64,000 nucleotides of DNA from Shewanella nanhaiensis. Its GTDB lineage: Bacteria; Pseudomonadota; Gammaproteobacteria; Enterobacterales; Shewanellaceae. The position numbers and the translations under genes are program-made. The notes below the pieces were generated by a model that worked only from the letters and a program-made list of their open reading frames with translations, searched no databases and was not told where the DNA came from. Shown one piece after another: positions 16,637 through 24,422 of this stretch. Where the stretch lies: positions 1 through 64,000 of the forward strand of contig NZ_JAHZST010000005.1 in the NCBI RefSeq assembly GCF_019457885.1, written 5' to 3'. Each line of letters begins with the position of its first letter. Within the stretch, counting starts at the first letter, position 1.

Positions 16637-18451
16637 ATGACAACATCTTCCAATCAAGAAGTCTGGACAGTATTTAAGCGTTTGATGGTGTATATCAAAC
16701 CGCTTAAAGGTGTGTTTTTTCTGGCGGTAGTAGGCTTAGTACTTTATGGCCTGGTCGATATGACATTTATTGCCGTAATTAAACCCTTTATCGATGGTGG
16801 GTTTGGTGGACAAGCGAGCCAAATTCCCTCCGCGGCCAATGGACTAGATTTAGGTACAACTGATGGGTTTAACTCATCAAGTGATGTGCTTATGATGGCA
16901 CCTTTTGTGGTTATTGGCCTATTTACACTGCGTGGTTTGGCTAACTTTCTGTCGACCTACTGTGTTTCGTACATGAGTGCTAGGCTCATTATGGATATGC
17001 GTCAGCAGGTGTTTGATCACTATCTTACGCTGCCAGTTAGTTACATGGATAGAGAGAATACTGGCAGTTTAATCTCTCGAGTAACCTATGATACAGAGCA
17101 GATAGCCCGTGCAACAGGTAGTGCCTTGATCACTATGGTACGCGATAGCATCACAGTTGTGGGCATGTTGACCGTGATGTTCTACTACTCTTGGAAACTC
17201 TCCTTGTGTATCTTGATTATCGGCCCAATTATCGGTGTGATTATTACGGTTGTTAGCCGACGTTTTCGTAAAGTCTCTAAACGAATTCAAACTGCAATGG
17301 GTGGCGTTACCGCGGCTACAGAGCAGATGATCACAGGCCATAAGAACGTGCTCTCTTTCGGTGGTCAAGAGGTTGAGTCGCAACGTTTTGGTGTCGTTAA
17401 TGAACAAAACCGTTACCAAACCATGAAGCTTGCCATGGCGCAATCAGTCAGTCAGCCATTAGTGATGGTGATCGGCTCATTTGCCTTAGCGTTTGTTCTG
17501 TATGCAGCTAGTTTCGAAAGCTTACAATCTGAGTTAACCGCAGGAACTTTTGCCACGATTTTAGGTGCCATGTTGGCGATGCTAAATCCTATAAAAAGTC
17601 TGACTCGTGTGAATGCTGAATTCCAGCGTGGTATCGCAGCTTGTACTACGGTTTTTGAACTTTTGGATATCGAGCCAGAAAAGGATGAAGGCAAACATAC
17701 TGTGGAGAGAGTGAAGGGGAATTTGAGTTTTAATCATGTCTCTTTTCGCTATCCAGAGCAGGAAGGTCTTGCACTCGATAACATAGACTTTTCAGTCAAG
17801 CAGGGTCAAACCATCGCCTTGGTGGGTCGCTCTGGTTCGGGTAAGTCTACCATTGCCAGTTTAATCACACGTTTTTATACCGGTTTGAGCGAGGGCGAAA
17901 TTGTGCTCGACGGTGTCAGTATTGACGATTACACCTTAGAGTGTCTTCGAAGCCAGGTGGCACTGGTGTCTCAGCAGGTGACGTTATTTAATGACTCCAT
18001 CGCCAATAACATCGCTTATGCCTACTCTGGCGAGGTGAGTCGTGAGCAGATTATTGAAGCGGCGCGCTCCGCCCACGCAATGGAGTTTATTGAGTTATTA
18101 CCCGATGGTTTAGACACTCAAATTGGTGAAAACGGGGTGATGTTATCCGGTGGTCAGAGACAGAGAATTGCGATAGCCAGAGCGATACTGCGTAACTCTC
18201 CTGTACTTATTTTAGATGAAGCCACATCTGCCCTAGACACGGAATCGGAGAAGGCGATTCAGCAAGGGTTAGATAACTTGAGGCTCAACAGAACATCCAT
18301 TGTTATTGCTCATCGGTTGTCGACGATTGAGGCGGCGGATCAAATTCTTGTGATTGACCAAGGTAAGGTTGTTGAACGTGGCAACCATGCTAGTCTGCTT
18401 GAGCAGGAGGGAGTCTACTCTAACCTTTATCAGATGCAGTTTGGTAGCTAA
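16637..18451 (+). CDS. msbA: Lipid A flippase MsbA
   Basis: A homodimeric ABC exporter that flips core-lipid A across the inner membrane. The 604 residues comprise a six-helix transmembrane domain (about 1-340) and an ATPase domain with Walker A GRSGSGKST (near 396), the signature LSGGQRQR (near 503), Walker B LILDEATSALD and the H-loop IAHRLST. A Gly/Ser/Asn-rich insertion between helices 1 and 2 (around residues 55-80) is longer than in E. coli. The stop codon is almost contiguous with the lpxK start. Confidence 0.96.
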   Translation: MTTSSNQEVWTVFKRLMVYIKPLKGVFFLAVVGLVLYGLVDMTFIAVIKPFIDGGFGGQASQIPSAANGLDLGTTDGFNSSSDVLMMAPFVVIGLFTLRGLANFLSTYCVSYMSARLIMDMRQQVFDHYLTLPVSYMDRENTGSLISRVTYDTEQIARATGSALITMVRDSITVVGMLTVMFYYSWKLSLCILIIGPIIGVIITVVSRRFRKVSKRIQTAMGGVTAATEQMITGHKNVLSFGGQEVESQRFGVVNEQNRYQTMKLAMAQSVSQPLVMVIGSFALAFVLYAASFESLQSELTAGTFATILGAMLAMLNPIKSLTRVNAEFQRGIAACTTVFELLDIEPEKDEGKHTVERVKGNLSFNHVSFRYPEQEGLALDNIDFSVKQGQTIALVGRSGSGKSTIASLITRFYTGLSEGEIVLDGVSIDDYTLECLRSQVALVSQQVTLFNDSIANNIAYAYSGEVSREQIIEAARSAHAMEFIELLPDGLDTQIGENGVMLSGGQRQRIAIARAILRNSPVLILDEATSALDTESEKAIQQGLDNLRLNRTSIVIAHRLSTIEAADQILVIDQGKVVERGNHASLLEQEGVYSNLYQMQFGS

Positions 18452-18454
18452 TTG

Positions 18455-19459
18455 ATGCAGGATTTTGTTAATCGACTCTGGTATCCCAAAGCCGATGCTC
18501 ATATCGGCTACAGAGGGATAAAGTGGTTACTCACTCCACTTAGCTTGCTGTTTTGGTGTGTTAGTACCCTTCGAAGGCTGCTGTTTAAGCTTAATGTTAA
18601 GGCCGCTGTGTCTCTTCCTGTTCCTGTGGTTGTTGTGGGCAATATTACGGTGGGGGGCAGCGGTAAAACGCCTACCGTGATCTACCTTATTGAGCTCCTG
18701 CGTGCCCAGGGGCTTAAGCCCGGTGTGGTCAGTCGGGGTTATGGGGTTAAGTTTGACGGCGTTAAAATCGTAGAGCCTCACTTAGGCGCTGATAGTGTGG
18801 GTGATGAGCCCGCTATGATAGTGGCTAGGACCCAAGTCCCTATGGTGATAGGCAGCGATCGCGTTAGTGCTGCCCAGTGCTTAATTGAGCGCTATGATAT
18901 TGATATCATAATTAGTGATGATGGCCTTCAGCACTATAAAATGGCGCGGGATATTGAGTTACTTATTCTTGATGGTGAGAGACGTTTTGGAAACGAGCTA
19001 CTGTTACCAGCAGGTCCTCTTAGGGAGTTGACCGGTAGACAAAAGACAGTGGATTTCACCATAGTGAACGGTGAAGCAAAAGAGGGCGAGTTCCAGATGA
19101 CACTTGAGCCAACTCGCTTTATTCCAGTATCGCCCCATTCTGAGTTAGCTTTTCAGCCCATAGAACCTGTTGTCGCTATTGCCGGGATCGGTAACCCTGA
19201 GCGGTTTTTTACCACTTTAGCTCAATCAGGTGTTGAGGTGATAAAAACCAAAGCGTTCGAAGATCATCAAAAGTTCAGTTTAGCGCAGATAACTCAAGTT
19301 ACCGGAAACTCTCCTGTGCTGATGACTGAAAAAGATGCGGTTAAATGTCGCGATTTTGCAAAAGAAAACTGGTGGTATTTGACAGTAGATGCCAAGCTAG
19401 CAGAAAATTTTGATCAGCGACTGATGGATAAAGTTCGTCAGGTTATCGCTGTTAAATAA
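18455..19459 (+). CDS. lpxK: Tetraacyldisaccharide 4'-kinase LpxK
   Basis: Phosphorylates the 4' position of the lipid A precursor at the inner membrane. The 334 residues include an N-terminal membrane-associated helix ([19 protein letters not shown]), the P-loop region [12 protein letters not shown] (around 55-66) and DDGLQH, which is characteristic of LpxK. A TTG three bases upstream, right after the msbA stop, is in frame, but the ATG at 18455 is the natural start. It is co-transcribed with msbA and followed by ycaR. Confidence 0.96.
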   Translation: MQDFVNRLWYPKADAHIGYRGIKWLLTPLSLLFWCVSTLRRLLFKLNVKAAVSLPVPVVVVGNITVGGSGKTPTVIYLIELLRAQGLKPGVVSRGYGVKFDGVKIVEPHLGADSVGDEPAMIVARTQVPMVIGSDRVSAAQCLIERYDIDIIISDDGLQHYKMARDIELLILDGERRFGNELLLPAGPLRELTGRQKTVDFTIVNGEAKEGEFQMTLEPTRFIPVSPHSELAFQPIEPVVAIAGIGNPERFFTTLAQSGVEVIKTKAFEDHQKFSLAQITQVTGNSPVLMTEKDAVKCRDFAKENWWYLTVDAKLAENFDQRLMDKVRQVIAVK

Positions 19460-19469
19460 GGAAATAGAG

Positions 19470-19646
19470 ATGTCGTTTGATAAAAAGTTATTAGAGATCG
19501 TCGCTTGCCCTGTGTGTAAAGGGAAATTAGATTACGATAAAGCGAAACAGCAACTGATCTGTAAGCTTGACCGCTTAGCTTACCCGATAAATGATGGGAT
19601 CCCTGTTCTTCTTGAGAATAAAGCTGAGAGTTGGGAAGAAGCCTAA
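19470..19646 (+). CDS. ycaR: YcaR/Trm112-family small protein
   Basis: A 58-residue protein beginning [20 protein letters not shown] and containing [13 protein letters not shown], the standard YcaR/Trm112 pattern. One CxxC pair (CPVC) is present and a lone Cys follows at about residue 31. Its exact role is unclear. In enterobacteria ycaR sits between lpxK and kdsB. Here an intrinsic terminator follows and no kdsB is present. The ATG lies 10 bases after the lpxK stop, with AGGAAATAGAG as ribosome-binding region. Confidence 0.92.
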   Translation: MSFDKKLLEIVACPVCKGKLDYDKAKQQLICKLDRLAYPINDGIPVLLENKAESWEEA

Positions 19647-19663
19647 TCTTAGCTATTTAACCA

Positions 19664-19688
19664 AAAGCGCTTTTACAAGCGCTTTTTT
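19664..19688 (+). terminator. Intrinsic terminator of comEC-msbA-lpxK-ycaR
   Basis: AAAGCGCTT (19664-19672), a TTAC loop and AAGCGCTTT (19677-19685) continue into a T run. It closes the lipid A gene cluster directly after ycaR. Confidence 0.9.
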
Positions 19689-19848
19689 GTTTCTCCCTCC
19701 TTGTGTTCTTTGTGATTTGTTTGATTTACTCTCAATCTCTACTGTTATCGGTACTTGCTTGAGCACTCAAAGTGGATTTTACTTTTTCGGTTTGCTTTAA
19801 CCGGAGCAAATACGCATAATCACCTCTCATTTTCTCGGAGTAAATTGC

Positions 19849-20571
19849 GTGCCTAATCAGACCTTCAGATCTCTCGTTGATACAGTATTGAATGACAATA
19901 AGGGGGAGAGGGTTGTACGATTTGAACATCTTGGGCAGGTGTATTGGCTAAAGCAGGCGGAAAAGTTAACCGGTGCCATGCGTTTTTTAAAGGCCAACCC
20001 CAAAACTGCGATTCAAACTGAAATTGAGACATTAACTCAACTGGCTAAACAGGGAGCTCAGGTTCCCGAGCTTGTCTGCTTCGATGATAACTTTCTTGTT
20101 GTTGCCGATGTGGGCAAAACACTCAGTGAGTGGATAGTAAACCCTGAGGTTGATCAAGCAAAGTGCTTGAGAATATTGACTGATAGTGGTGAAGCTTTAG
20201 CTAAACTTCATCGCTTAGGTTTAGCCCATGGCCGACCAGCATTAAGGGATATTAGTTGGCGCGATGGCAAGATCAGTTTTATCGATTTTGAAGCAAGTCA
20301 GAACAGTAAAGATATTACCTATCAACAGAGGCGGGATGTACTTGTTTATATTCATAGCCTTTACCGTTATCTAGGTCCTAACCATGAGATGATAACGCCT
20401 GTGATAAAGGCTTATCGTGATGCCGGAGGTGAGCATATTTGGCAGGAAGCTAAAGCTTGGATAGCTCCTTGGCAGTTTCTCTATTACGCCTTGTATCCGT
20501 TAAAAGATATTGGAGGCAAAGATCTTCGTCCCATCTATTGGTTACTATGGCATTTTAAGCAAGTTAATTAA
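19849..20571 (+). CDS. Small kinase-fold protein related to LPS/Kdo kinases
   Basis: A 240-residue protein with the fold pattern of bacterial lipopolysaccharide kinases (KdkA/WaaP-like) and small RIO/BUD32 kinases. A lysine strand VYWLKQAE lies near residue 30. The catalytic loop LAHGRPALRDI (around 125-135) replaces the usual HGD/HRD with HGR plus a downstream Asp. ISFIDFEAS (around 143-151) supplies the metal-binding Asp. There are no membrane helices. The start is GTG at 19849 with CGGAG eight bases upstream. Proximity to msbA-lpxK suggests a substrate in LPS, but this is inference, and a protein kinase is possible. Confidence 0.6.
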   Translation: MPNQTFRSLVDTVLNDNKGERVVRFEHLGQVYWLKQAEKLTGAMRFLKANPKTAIQTEIETLTQLAKQGAQVPELVCFDDNFLVVADVGKTLSEWIVNPEVDQAKCLRILTDSGEALAKLHRLGLAHGRPALRDISWRDGKISFIDFEASQNSKDITYQQRRDVLVYIHSLYRYLGPNHEMITPVIKAYRDAGGEHIWQEAKAWIAPWQFLYYALYPLKDIGGKDLRPIYWLLWHFKQVN

Positions 20572-20872
20572 TGAGATAGTCTTAGGGACTTAACCTGTAA
20601 GCATTTTATTGTTATCGTTAATACGTAAGCTGCAAACATTAAAGCTTAACAAAAGGGAGTTAGTCTGCTCTTTTATCTCCTTTTAGGAGTGCTATGCTTT
20701 GGATTTTGTATTGTGCTCCAGCCTTTCAGCCGTTAAACTTCCGCCTCCAAAAATTTGGTTGGGCTAAGGTTTGGTAACATTGGGCTTATACGAACGTTAG
20801 CTGGTGAATGTTCACTATTGGATCTATCCATTTATATTTTGACATGAAGAATAATCGCCCACAGGTAATAAC
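20572..20872. other. Gap before the J-domain operon, no gene seen
   Basis: About 300 bases without an open frame. A small CTCC-TTTTA-GGAG hairpin lies near 20680 and the promoter of the downstream four-gene unit must be here. TTGACA at about 20839 has no convincing -10 at the right spacing. Confidence 0.35.
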
Positions 20873-21157
20873 ATGATTAACCACTTTAGCGTGCTTGGCA
20901 TTAAGGCAAGTGCAAATGAAGATGATATTAAGAAAGCATACAAACGTTTAGCAAACCGATTCCATCCGGATAAACTACTCGGTGCATCCGATGAAGATAA
21001 GCAGCAAGCTGAGGTACAACTTCAGCGAGTAAAGCAAGCTTATGAAGTGCTGTCTAACCCTAAACTTAAAAGCGCTTTTGTTAAAGACTTCAATAATGTC
21101 ATTGTGACCGACCCTGCTGCCGCTATGCGCGAGCTGTGGGATCAATTTTATTCTTAA
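20873..21157 (+). CDS. Short J-domain protein (DnaJ-like co-chaperone)
   Basis: 94 residues, almost entirely a J domain: FSVLGIKASANEDDIKKAYKRL, then HPD at residues 31-33, then the helix III region QRVKQAYEVLSNP. The HPD motif should stimulate DnaK ATPase. The Gly/Phe, zinc-finger and substrate domains of DnaJ are absent, so it probably targets DnaK to particular clients. It is first of four genes with short spacings (18 bases to the next), and the following orphans are the obvious candidate clients or partners. Confidence 0.88.
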   Translation: MINHFSVLGIKASANEDDIKKAYKRLANRFHPDKLLGASDEDKQQAEVQLQRVKQAYEVLSNPKLKSAFVKDFNNVIVTDPAAAMRELWDQFYS

Positions 21158-21175
21158 GTTAAATTCAGAGCAATC

Positions 21176-21673
21176 ATGGCAACATCACTTAATCTCTCAC
21201 GCATTGATGAGTTAAAAGAGAATGCATACAGTAATATCGAGTCCTATAACGACCCTGATACCCCTAATGCTTTAGCTCAGTTTACCAGCCAAATTAAGGC
21301 TGTATTACTGGCAGATCCTGCTCTGCTTAACTCAGTACCTGAATATCTGCCAATAGCCCTCTATGACAGAGTTAAATTTCCTCCAGAGGCTAAGCTCAAG
21401 TGGTCTGGATGGATAGATGAGGGGATACAACCAGAGTGGAATGACTTTAAAACTACGGTTGCATTTAATAATGCCGATATCCCATTGGTGATAGCTGTAC
21501 GTGGTTACTCTGAGACACTTCTGATTGAGAGCTGTGCAGTACTCTTTTTGTTAGAAAATCAAAATAACACACCATCTGCTAGTAAAGAGACCGATCAAGA
21601 TGATGACAATGACATCGAAGATGATGAAGACGGTTATTACGATCAGTACGATTACAATGAGGAGTACTCATGA
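21176..21673 (+). CDS. Orphan protein with acidic tail, J-domain operon gene 2
   Basis: A 165-residue soluble protein I do not recognise. The N-terminal 130 residues look globular (for example LAQFTSQIKAVLLADPALLN and SETLLIESCAVLFLL). The last 35 are very acidic and low complexity (Asp/Glu-rich with Tyr near the end: DDDNDIEDDEDGYYDQYDYN). No signal peptide or membrane segment is present. Its stop overlaps the next start by 4 bases, so the two are translated together. Confidence 0.75.
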   Translation: MATSLNLSRIDELKENAYSNIESYNDPDTPNALAQFTSQIKAVLLADPALLNSVPEYLPIALYDRVKFPPEAKLKWSGWIDEGIQPEWNDFKTTVAFNNADIPLVIAVRGYSETLLIESCAVLFLLENQNNTPSASKETDQDDDNDIEDDEDGYYDQYDYNEEYS

Positions 21674-22425
21674 ATAATTTGATTGAAATTACCGCCGCTG
21701 AGATCAAGCAGTTGGCTGATGTTGAGCCTCAACAGGCGAGTAAGAAATTTGAGTTGATGGCCAATACCATGACCGATGAGGTTTTGGTTGAAGTGATTGA
21801 GCATATGGATATTGTGACCTTGACTCAAATCAACAGCCATCACGATATCTCTTGTCCGTCGATCATGTCTGAGTTGATGAGCCCTGAGCAGATCCGAGAT
21901 ATTGTTTGTCAGCAGCCTCTTTATTGGGAGGAGAAGATTAAGAGTAATGCCGATGAATTAAGTCAGCATACTTTTGATTTTTTGACCTACCTTATCCGTA
22001 TACAAGATAGCGAAGCTAAGCAGGTCGCTATTTTAGAGTGTATCGCTGAAGATCCTGCCGGTCTTTTCTACCTCTCTATTCCATTTATTGAGTTGATCCT
22101 TGGACCATCAACAGATACTGATGTGCAGATCAATGATACTTATGATGATGAAGATGACGGTGAGACCATAGGCTTTAGTGATCGCAGTGCAGAGGAGGAA
22201 GCCCATAGCTTAAGCATTGATGACCCTCGCAGCCTGTTAGCTTTGATCCGTGAAATTGCACCAGATGTTGAAAAGTCGATTAAGAATCTGCTTCGTAGTG
22301 AAAACTCAGGCTGGATGAATATCATCAACAAATTTGTTAGTGAATTAGTTATTCAGGCTAAAGAGAAGAATCAAGTGGCTGATGAATACGCTGAAGTTGA
22401 TGATATGTTTAGTTTTCTTGATTAA
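21670..22425 (+). CDS. Orphan helical protein, J-domain operon gene 3
   Basis: A 251-residue acidic protein of unknown family, predicted largely helical, with an internal acidic stretch (NDTYDDEDDGETIGF, about residues 157-171) that resembles the tail of the preceding protein. It has no export signal. Its start overlaps the stop of the previous gene by 4 bases, and the next gene begins 11 bases downstream. It could bind gene 2 or act as a scaffold, which is not testable from sequence. Confidence 0.75.
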   Translation: MNNLIEITAAEIKQLADVEPQQASKKFELMANTMTDEVLVEVIEHMDIVTLTQINSHHDISCPSIMSELMSPEQIRDIVCQQPLYWEEKIKSNADELSQHTFDFLTYLIRIQDSEAKQVAILECIAEDPAGLFYLSIPFIELILGPSTDTDVQINDTYDDEDDGETIGFSDRSAEEEAHSLSIDDPRSLLALIREIAPDVEKSIKNLLRSENSGWMNIINKFVSELVIQAKEKNQVADEYAEVDDMFSFLD

Positions 22426-22436
22426 GGGCTCGGAAA

Positions 22437-23330
22437 ATGCAAATAGTATTACGAGATAATGATCAAGGGCCATTTTTAAGTAAAGTGTTAGCCTATGGCC
22501 AAGCTGAATCCTTGCTTGATGAGGCGCAGCTTGCTCAAATTAAGGCCAAAGCTGTGTTGATGAGTCTTAAGCTTGCCGATAAATTTTATAACAAGTATAA
22601 GATGCACCTGCTAGAGCATGCTGCCTTTGATGTTATCGGAGTGGTGAGTTTAGGCTTGATGGAGCAGAGCGAGCGAGATCTTAACCGTGGGCTCGGCCTT
22701 TTGATGACTGCCGATGGTATTGTAAAGTCATTTCAAAAAGGTTGGAGCATGCTCACCACCGTGAGTAAGTATAAGCTTAGCGGTAAATCAATCTATGGCG
22801 ATATAGATAAAACTTTACTTGAAAAGGTCTCTAGCCCAAGTGATGCTCAGGAGTGGAGCGGGTGGCAAGCTTATCAAGAGGCATTATTGGATTTTAATCG
22901 TCAAGAATCAGTGGTGAGCTTACTTAGGCAGTTTTATTCCCAAGCAAGCTATGATCCTTTAGATTGTTTAAGCCTTGAAAGTGTATTTGCTGAAGTGGTC
23001 TTGTATCGCCTGTTTTTTGGACCTGTTAAGATTAAGCAAGATCTTAAGCAGCGTTTGGCCCATATTGAACTCGAAGAACACTGGTTTACCCTTGAGCATA
23101 TTGAGCTTGAGATGAACAATACGCTTGGTGAGTTACCGCAGGCGCTTGCTGAAACCATTAGTGTGGATTTAGGTAAGTACTTTGCTTCTGGATTACTGCG
23201 TACCTTAACATTTGCTAAGGGGTACCGTGAACAGCTGTTAAAAGGGGTAAGCCCTGAGCGTTTGGAACGACTAGAGTACAAAGAGGGGCTAACTGGTCTG
23301 TTAGGTTGGCCTATCTATATCGTGATGTAG
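22437..23330 (+). CDS. Orphan protein, J-domain operon gene 4
   Basis: A 297-residue protein of unknown family with many Leu/Ala/Glu-rich helices (LLDEAQLAQIKAKAVLMSLK near the start). DUF-like features include HLLEHAAFDVIGVVSLGLMEQS and the C-terminus GLTGLLGWPIYIVM. There is no signal peptide, and the C-terminal hydrophobic stretch is too short for a clear membrane anchor. It is the last gene of the unit, with a strong bidirectional terminator 20 bases after its stop. Confidence 0.75.
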   Translation: MQIVLRDNDQGPFLSKVLAYGQAESLLDEAQLAQIKAKAVLMSLKLADKFYNKYKMHLLEHAAFDVIGVVSLGLMEQSERDLNRGLGLLMTADGIVKSFQKGWSMLTTVSKYKLSGKSIYGDIDKTLLEKVSSPSDAQEWSGWQAYQEALLDFNRQESVVSLLRQFYSQASYDPLDCLSLESVFAEVVLYRLFFGPVKIKQDLKQRLAHIELEEHWFTLEHIELEMNNTLGELPQALAETISVDLGKYFASGLLRTLTFAKGYREQLLKGVSPERLERLEYKEGLTGLLGWPIYIVM

Positions 23331-23350
23331 TGTCGCCGGTAGATAAACAG

Positions 23351-23385
23351 AAAGCGGAAACACCGATAGGTGTTTCCGCTTTTTT
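23351..23385. terminator. Strong bidirectional intrinsic terminator
   Basis: A 14-bp perfect stem (23351-23364 with 23369-23382, core GCGGAAACACC) closes around GATA, with A and T runs on the flanks. It separates the rightward J-domain operon from the leftward hydrolase gene. Confidence 0.93.
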
Positions 23386-23399
23386 ATGCCTATTTATAG

Positions 23400-24275
23400 C
23401 TATTTTTTAAGCCCGTTATAGAGAGTGTCTATCCACTTTTTCTCTGATATAAATCTCCACTCCCAAGATTGCCATTTCTCAGGCATGCCTTCAGCTTGGA
23501 TCTCATCAAGGGTCTGCTGTGCTTGCAGTTTGCTCTGCATCCAATTGATGGATGCATCAAGCATATGCTTAAATCGGATCAGGTCATTTTTTGTGGCAAG
23601 CGAGCCATGACCTGGGATCACCTTAGTTTCATCATTAATTTTGCGGATCATCGCAGCGACATTATTACGGTAACCCTTAACTGAGCCGCCAGCGTTGAGA
23701 TCGATATAGGGAAATCTATCTTTAAAGAAAAGATCTCCCATATGAAGGACGCTTTTGTCTTGCCAAAGAACAATACTGTCACCGTCAGTGTGGCCTGGCC
23801 CCATATGTAAAAGCTGAAGGTTTTCCCCATTAAAATGTATGTTAATGCCTTCATGGTATGTGATGCTAGGTAAGCCTGCAGGTGTGTAGCTTGTGTTGCC
23901 AGAGAGGCGAGAGAGCACATTATGGTGGGCTAAAATTACCCCATCAATGCCAAATAGATTATTGCCTCCAGTATGATCCCCGTGATAGTGGGTATTGACC
24001 ACATATTTGGGTTTACCTGCTTGTATTTTTGATAGAGCCGCAGAGATTTTATCGGCTAGAGGTGCAAATTGATTATCTATGATAAGAATACCGTCACTGC
24101 CGGCAGAAACGCCAATATTGCCACCTGAGCCTGTAAACATGTAACTGGTTTTCGTCAGTTGTTGAGGTGTTATCTCCACATCTTTAAACCTGTCATCGTT
24201 TGCAAACGCAGAGGTTGTGAGCAGATAACTTAAGCTTACACTGAGCAGTAGACGAGTGTTCATCATATGGGCCAT
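23400..24275 (-). CDS. Secreted MBL-fold metallo-hydrolase
   Basis: A periplasmic protein of 291 residues with a signal peptide ending near TTSAFA (about residue 25). The metallo-beta-lactamase fold is complete: HYHGDH (His96, His98, Asp100, His101), GHTDGD (His162), HMGDLF (Asp181) and PGHG (His223), so two metal ions are expected. The overall layout is of the SoxH/quinoprotein-relay-like or subclass B-type hydrolases. Substrate is unknown, and a role as a true beta-lactamase is not implied. Several in-frame ATGs lie within the first five codons, so the exact start is uncertain. Confidence 0.85.
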   Translation of the reverse strand: MAHMMNTRLLLSVSLSYLLTTSAFANDDRFKDVEITPQQLTKTSYMFTGSGGNIGVSAGSDGILIIDNQFAPLADKISAALSKIQAGKPKYVVNTHYHGDHTGGNNLFGIDGVILAHHNVLSRLSGNTSYTPAGLPSITYHEGINIHFNGENLQLLHMGPGHTDGDSIVLWQDKSVLHMGDLFFKDRFPYIDLNAGGSVKGYRNNVAAMIRKINDETKVIPGHGSLATKNDLIRFKHMLDASINWMQSKLQAQQTLDEIQAEGMPEKWQSWEWRFISEKKWIDTLYNGLKK

Positions 24276-24347
24276 CTTTTTTATTAATTATGTTACTTAA
24301 GATAACCTTAGGTTGGGTTTAGCACAACAAATTCAGCACGTGGTAAC

Positions 24348-24376
24348 AACAAAGGCTGCTTTAGCAGCCTTTGTTT
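24348..24376 (-). terminator. Terminator after the RND efflux operon
   Basis: AACAAAGGCTGCT (24348-24360) pairs with AGCAGCCTTTGTT (24363-24375). It lies 47 bases beyond the stop of the last permease gene. Confidence 0.75.
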
Positions 24377-24422
24377 CATTTGGTAAAATATTGAAGTTAA
24401 TCTGGGAATGGTTTGCTCTATA

